Of a DNA stretch of 61,697 nucleotides, positions 46,477 through 54,500 are shown piece after piece. The position numbers and the translations under genes were made by a program. The stretch comes from CAZFGN01 sp964518695 (GTDB lineage Bacteria; Patescibacteriota; Minisyncoccia; UBA6257; Colwellbacteraceae). The stretch lies in NCBI GenBank assembly GCA_964518695.1, contig CAZFGN010000001.1:1-61697 (forward strand), in the 5' to 3' direction. The notes under the pieces were generated by a model. That model was not told the DNA's origin and made no database searches. It worked only from the letters and a program-made list of their open reading frames with translations. The first letter of the stretch is position 1, and each line of letters opens with the position of its first letter.

Positions 46477-47613
46477 TTACCTTAATTCGGCCTTAAATTG
46501 TGCTTCTGTTTGCTTATAAATCTCATTCTGAATAGCGTCAACTTCATCGCTTCTAAGAGTTCTGTCCGTGCTTCTATAGATAATACGGTAAGTATAGCTA
46601 GTTTTGTCAGGCCCGAATCTTTCTACATTCTCGTATTTATCAGAAAGTCGTACTTCTTCAACTAAACTCCCACCCAAATCTCTGATAAGATCAAAATAAT
46701 TATTAGGTACAAAATTATTACTTACGATAAAAGAGATGTCGCGAGTAATTGGCGGATATTTGGAGACTTCTTTGTAAATATTCCCAAGGCGCAGTTGCTT
46801 GCTCACTCGATCATCTTTAGACCATAACAATCGAATATCTGGCAGTTCCATACTGATTATGGCCAATCGTTCTAATCCAAAGCCAAACGCCCAGCCGGTG
46901 TAGTTTGAGGAATCCACGCCCAATTTTTCCAACACACTCCCCTTTACCACGCCGCTACCAAGAACTTCAACCCAACTGCCTTTTTTATCAACCTCCATTT
47001 CAATACTCGGGTGAGTATAAGGAAAATTATCAACGTTAAAGCGATATTTAACGTCCTTGCCAAAAACAGTTTGAGCAATTTTCAATAAAATATTTTTGAG
47101 GTCGTGAACCGCGACAATCCCTTGAGCTTTAGGAATAAGATAATACCCATCCATCTGATGAAATACATTCATGTGATGCCGGTCAATCTCGTCCTTGCGG
47201 TACACTTTGCCGTATGTCAGTACCCCGAGCGGTAAATTTTCTTGTATTTTTTTCTTCGCATATTGAGAGGTGAGGTAGTAGTACCAGGACACGGTGGTGT
47301 GGGTGCGCAATATGTAAGCATCATTCACATAGTAAGTATCTGAAGTACTCCGCGCCGGATGGTCAGCTGGGAAATCAAATAAATCAAAGCTTTGTACCGC
47401 GGGCACAATTTCCGGAACTTGGACAATATCGAAATCCTCAAAATCAGGCAGATGGATAATACGCTCCGCCAATTCATAGATTGGATTACCAGGAGTTCTT
47501 GAAAGGTCCGGCATTTTCAAAAAACGCTTCATCCGGTCGGCTTCGGCATCATTCCTGTCCTCCAAAGATTTGATGGCCTTTTGCTCTTCCTCTAAATCTA
47601 TCTTTATATCCAT
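46477..47613 (-). CDS. pheS: Single-chain phenylalanyl-tRNA synthetase (PheS core fused to FDX-ACB domain)
   Basis: 378 aa from the ATG at 47613. The class II core resembles PheS: GNPIYELAERI, ILRTHTTVSWYYY (motif 2 region) and GWAFGFGLERLAI (motif 3, about 235). Unlike bacterial PheS, it continues into a ferredoxin-fold anticodon-binding domain (about 286-378: PPITRDISFIV, SYTYRIIYRSTDRTL) that normally ends PheT. This is the layout of the monomeric mitochondrial enzyme. The usual N-terminal coiled coil is short. No pheT is next to it. An ATG or alternative start at 47673 is upstream of the promoter -10 box and is rejected. Confidence 0.9.
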   Translation of the reverse strand: MDIKIDLEEEQKAIKSLEDRNDAEADRMKRFLKMPDLSRTPGNPIYELAERIIHLPDFEDFDIVQVPEIVPAVQSFDLFDFPADHPARSTSDTYYVNDAYILRTHTTVSWYYYLTSQYAKKKIQENLPLGVLTYGKVYRKDEIDRHHMNVFHQMDGYYLIPKAQGIVAVHDLKNILLKIAQTVFGKDVKYRFNVDNFPYTHPSIEMEVDKKGSWVEVLGSGVVKGSVLEKLGVDSSNYTGWAFGFGLERLAIISMELPDIRLLWSKDDRVSKQLRLGNIYKEVSKYPPITRDISFIVSNNFVPNNYFDLIRDLGGSLVEEVRLSDKYENVERFGPDKTSYTYRIIYRSTDRTLRSDEVDAIQNEIYKQTEAQFKAELR

Positions 47614-47619
47614 GATTAG

Positions 47620-47648
47620 ATAATACAGCTTGAAAATAATCTTGTAAA
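47620..47648 (-). promoter_or_regulatory. Promoter of pheS
   Basis: On the minus strand, -35 TTTACA (47643-47648), a 17-nt spacer and -10 TATTAT (47620-47625), which ends 6 nt before the ATG at 47613. Predicted leaderless. Confidence 0.6.
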
Positions 47649-47732
47649 AGGTGATGAATTCTCCATATACCATTAATCAATTTTGACAAATACCATTTAT
47701 GCATTTAAAATGCCACTGTGAAGTAGAGAAAT

Positions 47733-47803
47733 AGCGGGGTAGAGAAACAGTATCTCGGGAGCCTCATAAGCTCCAGTTGCGGGTGCGATTCCCGCCCCCG
47801 CAA
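47733..47803 (+). tRNA. tRNA-Met (anticodon CAT), possibly the initiator
   Basis: 71-nt cloverleaf on plus, the only tRNA on this strand. The acceptor has six pairs (GCGGGG/CCCCGC) with an unpaired A1-A72, an initiator-like feature. The D-stem is GAGA/TCTC, and the anticodon arm GGAGC-CTCATAA-GCTCC lacks the three G-C pairs of classical initiators. The T-loop is TGCGATT with G at position 55. CCA is not encoded. The function (initiator, elongator, or Ile2) cannot be fixed from this gene alone. Confidence 0.85.
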
Positions 47804-47806
47804 CAA

Positions 47807-49840
47807 TTATTCCAATAAACTAAGAAATCCTTCTTCCGTTAGAACTTTTATCCCTAACTTTTTAGCTTTCTCAAGCTTTGAGCCTGGCTCGTCGCCGATT
47901 ACCACATAGTCGGTGTTTTTGCTTACCGAACTTGAAACAGTTCCACCCAGTTCTCTGATCTTAATCTTAGCTTCATCGCGACTCATAGATTTCAAACTAC
48001 CTGTTAAAACGAAGGTAATGCCCTTAAATTTGTGAGTGATTAACTTTCCTTGGCTTAGGATTTCCACGCCATTCATTTTTAGCCTGTTAATATAGTTTAA
48101 ATTTTCTTTGGCGTGGAAAAAGTCACTCACGCTTTTAGCCACAACTGGGCCGATATTTTCTATAGAGTTTATTTCATCCCGTGACGCGGTCGCTAATTTA
48201 TCCAGCGTTCCAAAGTGCCGCGCTAAATCTTCCGCCGTCTGTTCGCCAACATGCAAAATGCCCAATGCGTAAATAAATCTCGCGAGCGATATTTTACGAT
48301 GGTCATTTATTGAACTAATAATGTTTTCCGCGCTTTTTTCTCCAAATCTTTCTAGGCCATCAATATCGCTTTTTTGAAGCGTAAAGATATCCGCGGCATC
48401 ACTGATTAAACCTTCGTCCTTTAACCTGTCTAGTATTTTCGGGCCTATGGTGTAAATCTCAAAAATGTTCACAAAATGTTGCATCCCACGGCGGTTCTTG
48501 GCTGGGCATTTAGAGTTGGTACAATAGTAGGCGGTTGATCGGGAACTCGACTTTTCTCCAATCGACCTCTTTCCCACACCACCCCCGCAGACAGGGCAAT
48601 GCATAGGAATTCTTACAATCTTTTCTTTGCCTGACCTTAATTTAGGAATAACTTCCACTATTTCTGGAATTACATCTCCGGCTTTTTGTATGACAATAGT
48701 GTCGCCAATTTTTAGTTTCAATTTATTTATTTGGTCCATGTTATGCAACGTAGCCTTAGAAATAGTTGAACCTGCTACTGGTGTCGGTTCGAAAATTGCA
48801 ACTGGAGTTAATACACCGGTTCTTCCGACATTAAAAATCACATCTTTAACAATAGTAGTTGCCTTCTCCGCCGGATATTTGTAAGCAACCATATACCGAG
48901 GGGCTTTACCTACAATGCCTACCTGTTCATAAAACGTTTGATTATTCAACGATATCACCACTCCATCAGTTCCATAGTCCAATGTTTTTCTGACGCCTTC
49001 CATCTCTTCAATAAACTCTTCAACTTCCCCCAAATTCTTACAGACCTTTTCGTGTCTATCCACCTTAAAACCCAGTTCCCGCAAGAGACTATGTTCGTCT
49101 GAATGCGTGAGAGGCGTGCCCTCTTTCCCGTCTTGTATCTTTCTAACTATATCGTAAGCAAAAAAATCCAGCCTTCTTTCGGCCGTAAGCCTGGAATCCA
49201 ATTGCCGCAGTGACCCGGCAGCCGCGTTGCGAGTATTAGCAAATAATGGTTTTTGTAGTTTGTCTTGAATTTTATTTAATTTATTCAGAACTTTCTTACT
49301 CATAATCGCCTCTCCACGGACTTCTAAGTAATCCAACGCGTAACGCAATTTTAAAGGTATGGATTCGATTGTTCTTAAGTTTTGGGTTATATTTTCACCA
49401 ATAAATCCATCGCCACGAGTAGCCCCTTTCACAAAGTTGCCGTTCTCATATATCAAAGAAATCGCCAAGCCATCCATTTTTAACTCGCAAAAATATTCAA
49501 TCGGGGATTCTTTGGCATCATCAATAGGAATAAATTTCAAAATCCTTTTTCCCCAAGCCCTTAATTCCTCCTTGCTAAAGGCATCATTTAAGGATAGCAT
49601 TGGCACTTGATGTCTGACTTTAATAAATTTATCTAAAGGTTTGCCTCCAACGCGATTAGTCGGGGAATTCGGATCGATAAACTCCGGGAATTCAGCCTCA
49701 AGCGTTCTTAGTTCTCTAGTCAGTGAGTCATAAATTTCGTCCGTCACTTTTGGATCATCGAGAACATGATAACGATAGCGCAAATTTTCTATCTGTTCCC
49801 GAAGTTTTTCAATCCTCTCTTTAGTTTCTCTTTTCGTCAT
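47807..49840 (-). CDS. ligA: NAD-dependent DNA ligase LigA
   Basis: 677 aa, full length. The Ia domain (RYRYHVLDDPKVTDEIYD) is followed by the adenylation domain with KMDG (active Lys121). The OB domain has TLHNMDQINKLKLKIGDTI, the zinc finger CPVCGG...CTNSKCPAKN. HhH repeats (about 480-590) and a C-terminal BRCT domain (FKGITFVLTGSL) follow. The start overlaps the preceding pilX-like gene by 4 nt (ATGA), so it is translationally joined to the pilus operon. Confidence 0.97.
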   Translation of the reverse strand: MTKRETKERIEKLREQIENLRYRYHVLDDPKVTDEIYDSLTRELRTLEAEFPEFIDPNSPTNRVGGKPLDKFIKVRHQVPMLSLNDAFSKEELRAWGKRILKFIPIDDAKESPIEYFCELKMDGLAISLIYENGNFVKGATRGDGFIGENITQNLRTIESIPLKLRYALDYLEVRGEAIMSKKVLNKLNKIQDKLQKPLFANTRNAAAGSLRQLDSRLTAERRLDFFAYDIVRKIQDGKEGTPLTHSDEHSLLRELGFKVDRHEKVCKNLGEVEEFIEEMEGVRKTLDYGTDGVVISLNNQTFYEQVGIVGKAPRYMVAYKYPAEKATTIVKDVIFNVGRTGVLTPVAIFEPTPVAGSTISKATLHNMDQINKLKLKIGDTIVIQKAGDVIPEIVEVIPKLRSGKEKIVRIPMHCPVCGGGVGKRSIGEKSSSRSTAYYCTNSKCPAKNRRGMQHFVNIFEIYTIGPKILDRLKDEGLISDAADIFTLQKSDIDGLERFGEKSAENIISSINDHRKISLARFIYALGILHVGEQTAEDLARHFGTLDKLATASRDEINSIENIGPVVAKSVSDFFHAKENLNYINRLKMNGVEILSQGKLITHKFKGITFVLTGSLKSMSRDEAKIKIRELGGTVSSSVSKNTDYVVIGDEPGSKLEKAKKLGIKVLTEEGFLSLLE

Positions 49841-50223
49841 AGCGAGGGAGGAAGGTTGGCTTGAAGTGCTCTTGCCGACCTACCCGACTGCCCAACAGCT
49901 TTTAGCGGATATAAGGGATCGCTCACGGTTTTGGTGATAGTCACTTTTGAACCGTTCGTCATACTTGGGCCTCCATTAAGGTAAGGAAGAGATCCTCCGA
50001 GCTTATTTTCATTATAAAAAGCCCACTCAATACCGGCGTCAGCCGCGAATATCGCTTTCGTGGAGGCCTTAATATCTGTTGCCGATCTTAACTGGTAAAG
50101 AATAAGAAATCCTGCTAAAGAAGTGGAAGCTAAAATTACTCCCGAGAGGAGAACGACAGTCAATAACATAACTTGCCCCCCTTTTTCCTGCCTGCCGGCA
50201 GGCATGGCTTCTATTTTCCTCAT
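49837..50223 (-). CDS. PilX-like minor pilus assembly protein
   Basis: 128 aa. After a short N-terminus the sequence GGQVMLLTVVLLSGVILASTS forms the hydrophobic helix (about 15-40) typical of PilX/GspK N-termini. The glutamate-5 prepilin motif is missing; DIKASTKAIFAADAGIEWA matches the PilX-N signature. The N-terminal MPAGRQE is encoded by a palindromic GC-rich element and may be an inserted repeat. It is the last of four consecutive minor pilin-like genes. Confidence 0.72.
   Translation of the reverse strand: MRKIEAMPAGRQEKGGQVMLLTVVLLSGVILASTSLAGFLILYQLRSATDIKASTKAIFAADAGIEWAFYNENKLGGSLPYLNGGPSMTNGSKVTITKTVSDPLYPLKAVGQSGRSARALQANLPPSL
50189..50204. repeat. Perfect 16-nt palindrome inside the PilX-like gene
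   Basis: TGCCTGCCGGCAGGCA, encoding the PAGR core of MPAGRQE. GC-rich and unlike its surroundings; it interrupts the N-terminus without breaking the frame. Confidence 0.75.
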
Positions 50224-50231
50224 TTACTTAA

Positions 50232-50723
50232 TCATGGTTCAATAATTCTGGAGCTTACTGATGTCTGTAGATTCACCTTAATATCCTTAGGTCCGTTTAC
50301 AGATAATACAATAGTTACTCTTACAGGCTTACCTGATACAGTAAATTCTAATCTTTCTACTTCTACCTCCGGGGCTGTAATGGCGCGGAAATTCGTTTCA
50401 TCCAAACACTCACCGGTACACCTCGTTATAGAATTTATCTTGCTTGTGGGATTCTTTATTAACTTATAACTAACTGGCTCATTTTTATAATTAGTGAATT
50501 TCAAAACTGATTTAGTAGATTCGCTAAAGCCGAACCCAGTACGAACTTCTCTTGTGATTTGCTCTATAACTTGACTCGCGTTATCGTTGGCCGCAGAGAG
50601 CCCAGTTATTATTTTCTGCGTCTTTAAAGTCTGGATAAAAGTGCCGGTCGCAAGCGCGACTAAAGTTAAAAACAATGACATTACTACTAATAATTCTACA
50701 ATTGTAAACCCGCTTTTTTTCAT
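50232..50723 (-). CDS. Type IV prepilin-like protein (PilW/GspJ type)
   Basis: 163 aa. Class III signal: KKSG|FTIVELLVVMSLFLTL with Glu5 after the Gly cleavage site. The ~120-residue globular part has an acidic to neutral composition and one cysteine pair (CTGEC). It probably takes part in the pilus tip or initiation complex. Overlaps the upstream pilV-like gene by 4 nt. Confidence 0.8.
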   Translation of the reverse strand: MKKSGFTIVELLVVMSLFLTLVALATGTFIQTLKTQKIITGLSAANDNASQVIEQITREVRTGFGFSESTKSVLKFTNYKNEPVSYKLIKNPTSKINSITRCTGECLDETNFRAITAPEVEVERLEFTVSGKPVRVTIVLSVNGPKDIKVNLQTSVSSRIIEP

Positions 50724-51232
50724 CTCCAGTTATAAAAATGGTCTTCAAGGTTAATACTTAAGTCCGATCCTCCACGACTTTTCCAAGTAACTATCGAGTT
50801 GACTTGTATTTCGTTGTCACTAAGTTTACTTTCGATAACAATTTCTCGTTTAAAATTAGTAGCATATCCGGTAGAGGCGTAGCTATATATGCCCGTCGCC
50901 GGATCAAAGTTCAATGGTTTGTTTGAAATAGGATCAAGGTTACGACTATCATATTGAACCTCAAAAGAAGCCTTTATATAAGTTAAGCCTTTATTCCAAG
51001 GAGCTCCATCAACAACATTAGTATCTATAATATTTTTTACTACTTCAATTCCCTCCATGGCTAAGTTGGCCGCTACGTATTCTTCATAAGCCACGCGATA
51101 GAATCCTAAAGATTGAGATAAGAGAGAAAACACACCTAAAAGACCGATAATTAAAATACTTATAGCCACCATGGATTCTACAAGTAATTGGCCGCTATCT
51201 TTATTTTGCCGGTGCCCAAATCCTGCCTGCAT
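50720..51232 (-). CDS. Type IV prepilin-like protein (PilV/GspI type)
   Basis: 170 aa. The N-terminus has KDSG|QLLVESMVAISILIIG, a prepilin peptidase site with Glu5 and a 20-residue helix, preceded by a 13-residue leader. EEYVAANLAMEGIEVVKNI is PilV/GspI-like. Overlaps the GspH-like gene by 32 nt. Confidence 0.8.
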   Translation of the reverse strand: MQAGFGHRQNKDSGQLLVESMVAISILIIGLLGVFSLLSQSLGFYRVAYEEYVAANLAMEGIEVVKNIIDTNVVDGAPWNKGLTYIKASFEVQYDSRNLDPISNKPLNFDPATGIYSYASTGYATNFKREIVIESKLSDNEIQVNSIVTWKSRGGSDLSINLEDHFYNWR

Positions 51233-51830
51233 TGTTAACTTTAACTACTACTTTACTTGATTTATCTTTGGTTTCGATCACAAGAGTGGCTTCTTTTGCT
51301 TGCATAGACTTATCGCCATTGATAACAATCGTCGGATCTGGAGGAATAAAAAGAATGTCGATTAAGTCGCTCTCTGGAGCAAACTTGACCGCTTGAGAAG
51401 CAAGATTCAAAACATCTAATTGTTCACTTAACTTCTCGTCTCCGGAACTGAATTTATTATCGCTAGTAGCACAATCAATTGATTGTGGATCGGGACGATC
51501 TTTAAAAATGAATACCTCCCCTTTTCCTTGGTCAGCGTGAATGCCATAACCGCAAATCCTCTCTGGACCGCCAGTAGTGATAGGTAATGAGTTTTCAATA
51601 AAAGTGGTAGTACTTAAAGATTTGGCCCTAGAAATAAGGCTTACTAGCTTAGCTTGGTTATTGATCAAAAGCAGTTGCTTTCCTGATTCCTTGCCATAAC
51701 CGATAAGAATTCCCGATAAAATCAAAGTGATGCTAATCGTGACAAGCATATCTATCAGTGTAAATCCAGCACCACTTTTAGATGAAAAGTAGTGCTGGAT
51801 AAACCTCGAGTTTTTTGGCTTGAAAAACAT
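51201..51830 (-). CDS. Type IV prepilin-like protein (GspH/FimT type)
   Basis: 209 aa with a 22-residue leader and GAG|FTLIDMLVTISITLIL. The usual Glu5 is Asp here. The globular half includes NNQAKLVSLISRAKSLS, typical of GspH/FimT. Single cysteines at C-94 and about C-116 could pair. First of the four minor pilin genes after pilD. Confidence 0.78.
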   Translation of the reverse strand: MFFKPKNSRFIQHYFSSKSGAGFTLIDMLVTISITLILSGILIGYGKESGKQLLLINNQAKLVSLISRAKSLSTTTFIENSLPITTGGPERICGYGIHADQGKGEVFIFKDRPDPQSIDCATSDNKFSSGDEKLSEQLDVLNLASQAVKFAPESDLIDILFIPPDPTIVINGDKSMQAKEATLVIETKDKSSKVVVKVNNAGRIWAPAK

Positions 51831-51884
51831 AGGCTTATTTAATTATAAGGCATACTTTAGTTTCCTGTTAGAGGAGTAGAAACT

Positions 51885-52772
51885 CTAACTAGGCAAAATA
51901 GAATCAAAAAATGCGAAGTAAAGACGAAGTATGTCATAGCCGAAGAAAAAAACAAGAAATACTCCTAAGGCGATAAAAGGGCCGAAAGGAAGATAACCTT
52001 TAATTGTCTTGCGTTTCAAGAAAATCAAAGCCAGACTCAAAATCGAACCGGTGATAAAGGCAAACATTAGGGCAAGGGCTATATCAGGGAAACCCATAAG
52101 TAAACCTAGAGCGGCGGCGAGCTTAACGTCGCCAAGCCCCATACCTCTACCGCGAGATATAACGTACAAAGTGCCCAAAAAAACAGCACCTAAAAATAAA
52201 CCGATGAGATGCTTTAAAGGAAATGAATCGCCAAAAGGGAAGAGTAAAGCATAAGTGCCCAAAAAGTCGCCGCCGCTTATATCGAAAGGTGTTTTTGCCT
52301 CACCAAAATACTTATAGCTGATAATCGTGAGTCCCAAAACCCCTATGAAGATATTTATGGAATCGGGGATAATTCGATGATAAAAATCGATTATCGACAT
52401 AAGCATTAAGCTCAAGAATGCTAAAATCCAGACTGCTATAATAAAATATGGTACCGGTAATGCTGGATGAATCGGAAATAATTTGTAAGTTACAAAAACA
52501 AAACCTAAGCCGCATAATAGTTCTATAAGCGGATATTGTAGCGAAAGCTTAGTTCTGCAAGAGCGGCATTTTCCTAATTGGACCGCGAAACTAAAGAATG
52601 GGATAAGTTCATACCATTTAAGCTCCTTTCCACAATAGGGACAGCGAGATCGGCCGTAGATGTTTTGAAAAAGCCTGTCTCTTTCGGGATAAAACCTTAA
52701 AGAGACCACGTTTAAGAAACTACCTAAAGCCGAGCCGGAAACAAATAAGAGGAGGTAAACCAAGGAACTCAC
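51885..52772 (-). CDS. pilD: Prepilin peptidase / N-methyltransferase PilD
   Basis: 295-aa polytopic enzyme that cleaves and N-methylates prepilins. SGSALGSFLNVVSLRFYPER leads the N-terminal domain, with the zinc tetracysteine CPYCGKELKWYELIPFFSF and CRSC (about 38-75). The catalytic aspartates lie in MSIIDFYHRIIPDS and MGLGDVKLAAALG. About eight membrane helices follow. It serves the five prepilin-like genes nearby. Confidence 0.95.
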   Translation of the reverse strand: MSSLVYLLLFVSGSALGSFLNVVSLRFYPERDRLFQNIYGRSRCPYCGKELKWYELIPFFSFAVQLGKCRSCRTKLSLQYPLIELLCGLGFVFVTYKLFPIHPALPVPYFIIAVWILAFLSLMLMSIIDFYHRIIPDSINIFIGVLGLTIISYKYFGEAKTPFDISGGDFLGTYALLFPFGDSFPLKHLIGLFLGAVFLGTLYVISRGRGMGLGDVKLAAALGLLMGFPDIALALMFAFITGSILSLALIFLKRKTIKGYLPFGPFIALGVFLVFFFGYDILRLYFAFFDSILPS

Positions 52773-52785
52773 GGTAAATCAACTA

Positions 52786-53271
52786 TTATGATTGGATACA
52801 ATATATGAGTTTTGGCGAATCGGTACAGTCACTAAATCCAGAATATCCAGAAGGCACGTTATCAGTATCATCCCTTAACTTGTTATTATCCTGTTGAAGC
52901 TCCGCGCCAACGACATATCCTAACCCTTCTGAAGTTTCTACCGCATAGTAATAACTACGTCCTGGGACCGGATCTTGAGGAAGTTGAGAGGTCACTCCGG
53001 CATCCTTCATTACTTTTGTCAAATCAGTCCAGTTCCCGATAGTCGCACTACATTCCGGTCTCGTAGCATCAGTGATGCCAGGGTAATGGCCGCACTTACT
53101 ACTATAATTCTCAAGATAAACCCGGACGCTTTCCAAATTGGCAATCCTCCTTGCATCACGAGCTTTATCTTGCGCCCCTCTTATGCCTGTGAAAGCAACG
53201 CCTGAAAGGATGGCGATAATCGCTACCACAATAAGCATTTCAATTAATGTAAAACCTGTACTTTTTTTCAT
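52786..53271 (-). CDS. Type IV pilin (probable major pilin, PilA/PulG-like)
   Basis: 161 aa. The leader MKKSTG is followed by FTLIEMLIVVAIIAILSGVA, a textbook class III N-terminus with Glu5. KDARRIANLESVRVYLENY is the pseudopilin helix end. Cysteine pairs (SKCGHYPG and PECS; FSDC and YCIQ) could form the C-terminal D-loop. It directly follows pilC and precedes pilD, so it is the best candidate for the major subunit. Confidence 0.85.
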   Translation of the reverse strand: MKKSTGFTLIEMLIVVAIIAILSGVAFTGIRGAQDKARDARRIANLESVRVYLENYSSKCGHYPGITDATRPECSATIGNWTDLTKVMKDAGVTSQLPQDPVPGRSYYYAVETSEGLGYVVGAELQQDNNKLRDDTDNVPSGYSGFSDCTDSPKLIYCIQS

Positions 53272-53285
53272 GTTTCTTATGTTTT

Positions 53286-54494
53286 TTAAAGCGCTTTTAC
53301 CAGATTGGAAATCGGTATAAGTATTGACGCAAAGAGGCTCCCGACCAAAACCCCGATGACTAACATTAACGCCGGCTGGATTAATTCTACCAGATTGTTC
53401 AACATATTATCAACTTCTCTTGTGAAGAAGATAGAAACTCTTTCTAAAAGTTCTTCTAATCGACCAGTAGACTCTCCTATAGCGACCATTTGAGAAACCA
53501 AAGGCGGAAATAACTCTTCATTTTTAGAGAGCGAGGCAGACATAAGTTCCCCTTTTCTTACATCTTCAGCTACCTCGTGAAGTAAGTCACGGTAAACGGC
53601 GCTACCAACGGTAACGCTTGAGATTTCGAGAGTTTGAGCTATCGGAATACCACCTTTGATTAAAATACTTACTGACTCGGCAAATCTCGCCACATAAAGG
53701 CCTTTTAAGAGTTTACCGAAGACAGGCGTTCTTAACGCCAGCTCATCTAGTACGGTTCTTCCCTCGGATGTCCGCAAATAGTCAAAAACCAAAACGACAG
53801 TCGCAACAATCAATAAAATTACAGCCCACCACCAATCAATTAAAAACTTCCCCCCGGCTAGAATAACTTTAGTGAAAGTTGGTATCTCTACGCCAGATTC
53901 CAAAAAAATCGGCTCGATATTAGGAAGTACTACTGAAGCCATAACGCCAACAACCACGAAAAATAAGACAATAACGACAATTGGATAAATCAAGGCGTTA
54001 CGAACCTTAGAAACTAAAATTACTTCTTTTTCCAAGTAATCGGCAAGGTAACCAGTGGCCTCCTCCATCCTACCGGTAATCTCGGCCGATTTTATAAGGT
54101 TTATGTAAAACGGAGAAAAAATATTGTCATATTTTTCCAAAGATTGAGAAAGAGAAAGTCCGGCGTCGATATCTGAAGTTATCTCGAAAATCGTACTCTT
54201 TAAAACCGTCTGCTTGGTTTGCTTCTGAAGCGTCCTCAATGATTCGGTCAAAGGAATTTTAGCGGCAAGTAAAGTGGCAAATTGGCGCGTGAAAATCATT
54301 AGATCCTTACCGTGAACATTACTTAAGAAACTGAAGATGTTCGCGTACCAATGTTTTTTCTCTGCCGGTTCTAAGGAAAGTATGAAAAGGTTGTGACCCC
54401 CAAGAATGTTAACGCCGGCTTCACGCGTCGCCGCTTCAATGAAACCAACTTGCAGTTCTCCCTCTTTGGTACGCGCTTTGTATCTTAACTTCAT
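53286..54494 (-). CDS. pilC: Type IV pilus inner membrane platform protein PilC
   Basis: 402 aa with two GspF domains. The N-terminal MKLRYKARTKEGELQVGF is typical. The first GspF repeat has FTRQFATLLAAKIPLTESLR, and the second has ARFAESVSILIKGGIPIAQTLE. Three membrane helices are at about 165-190, 215-240 and 370-395. Confidence 0.94.
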   Translation of the reverse strand: MKLRYKARTKEGELQVGFIEAATREAGVNILGGHNLFILSLEPAEKKHWYANIFSFLSNVHGKDLMIFTRQFATLLAAKIPLTESLRTLQKQTKQTVLKSTIFEITSDIDAGLSLSQSLEKYDNIFSPFYINLIKSAEITGRMEEATGYLADYLEKEVILVSKVRNALIYPIVVIVLFFVVVGVMASVVLPNIEPIFLESGVEIPTFTKVILAGGKFLIDWWWAVILLIVATVVLVFDYLRTSEGRTVLDELALRTPVFGKLLKGLYVARFAESVSILIKGGIPIAQTLEISSVTVGSAVYRDLLHEVAEDVRKGELMSASLSKNEELFPPLVSQMVAIGESTGRLEELLERVSIFFTREVDNMLNNLVELIQPALMLVIGVLVGSLFASILIPISNLVKAL

Positions 54495-54500
54495 TAGATA

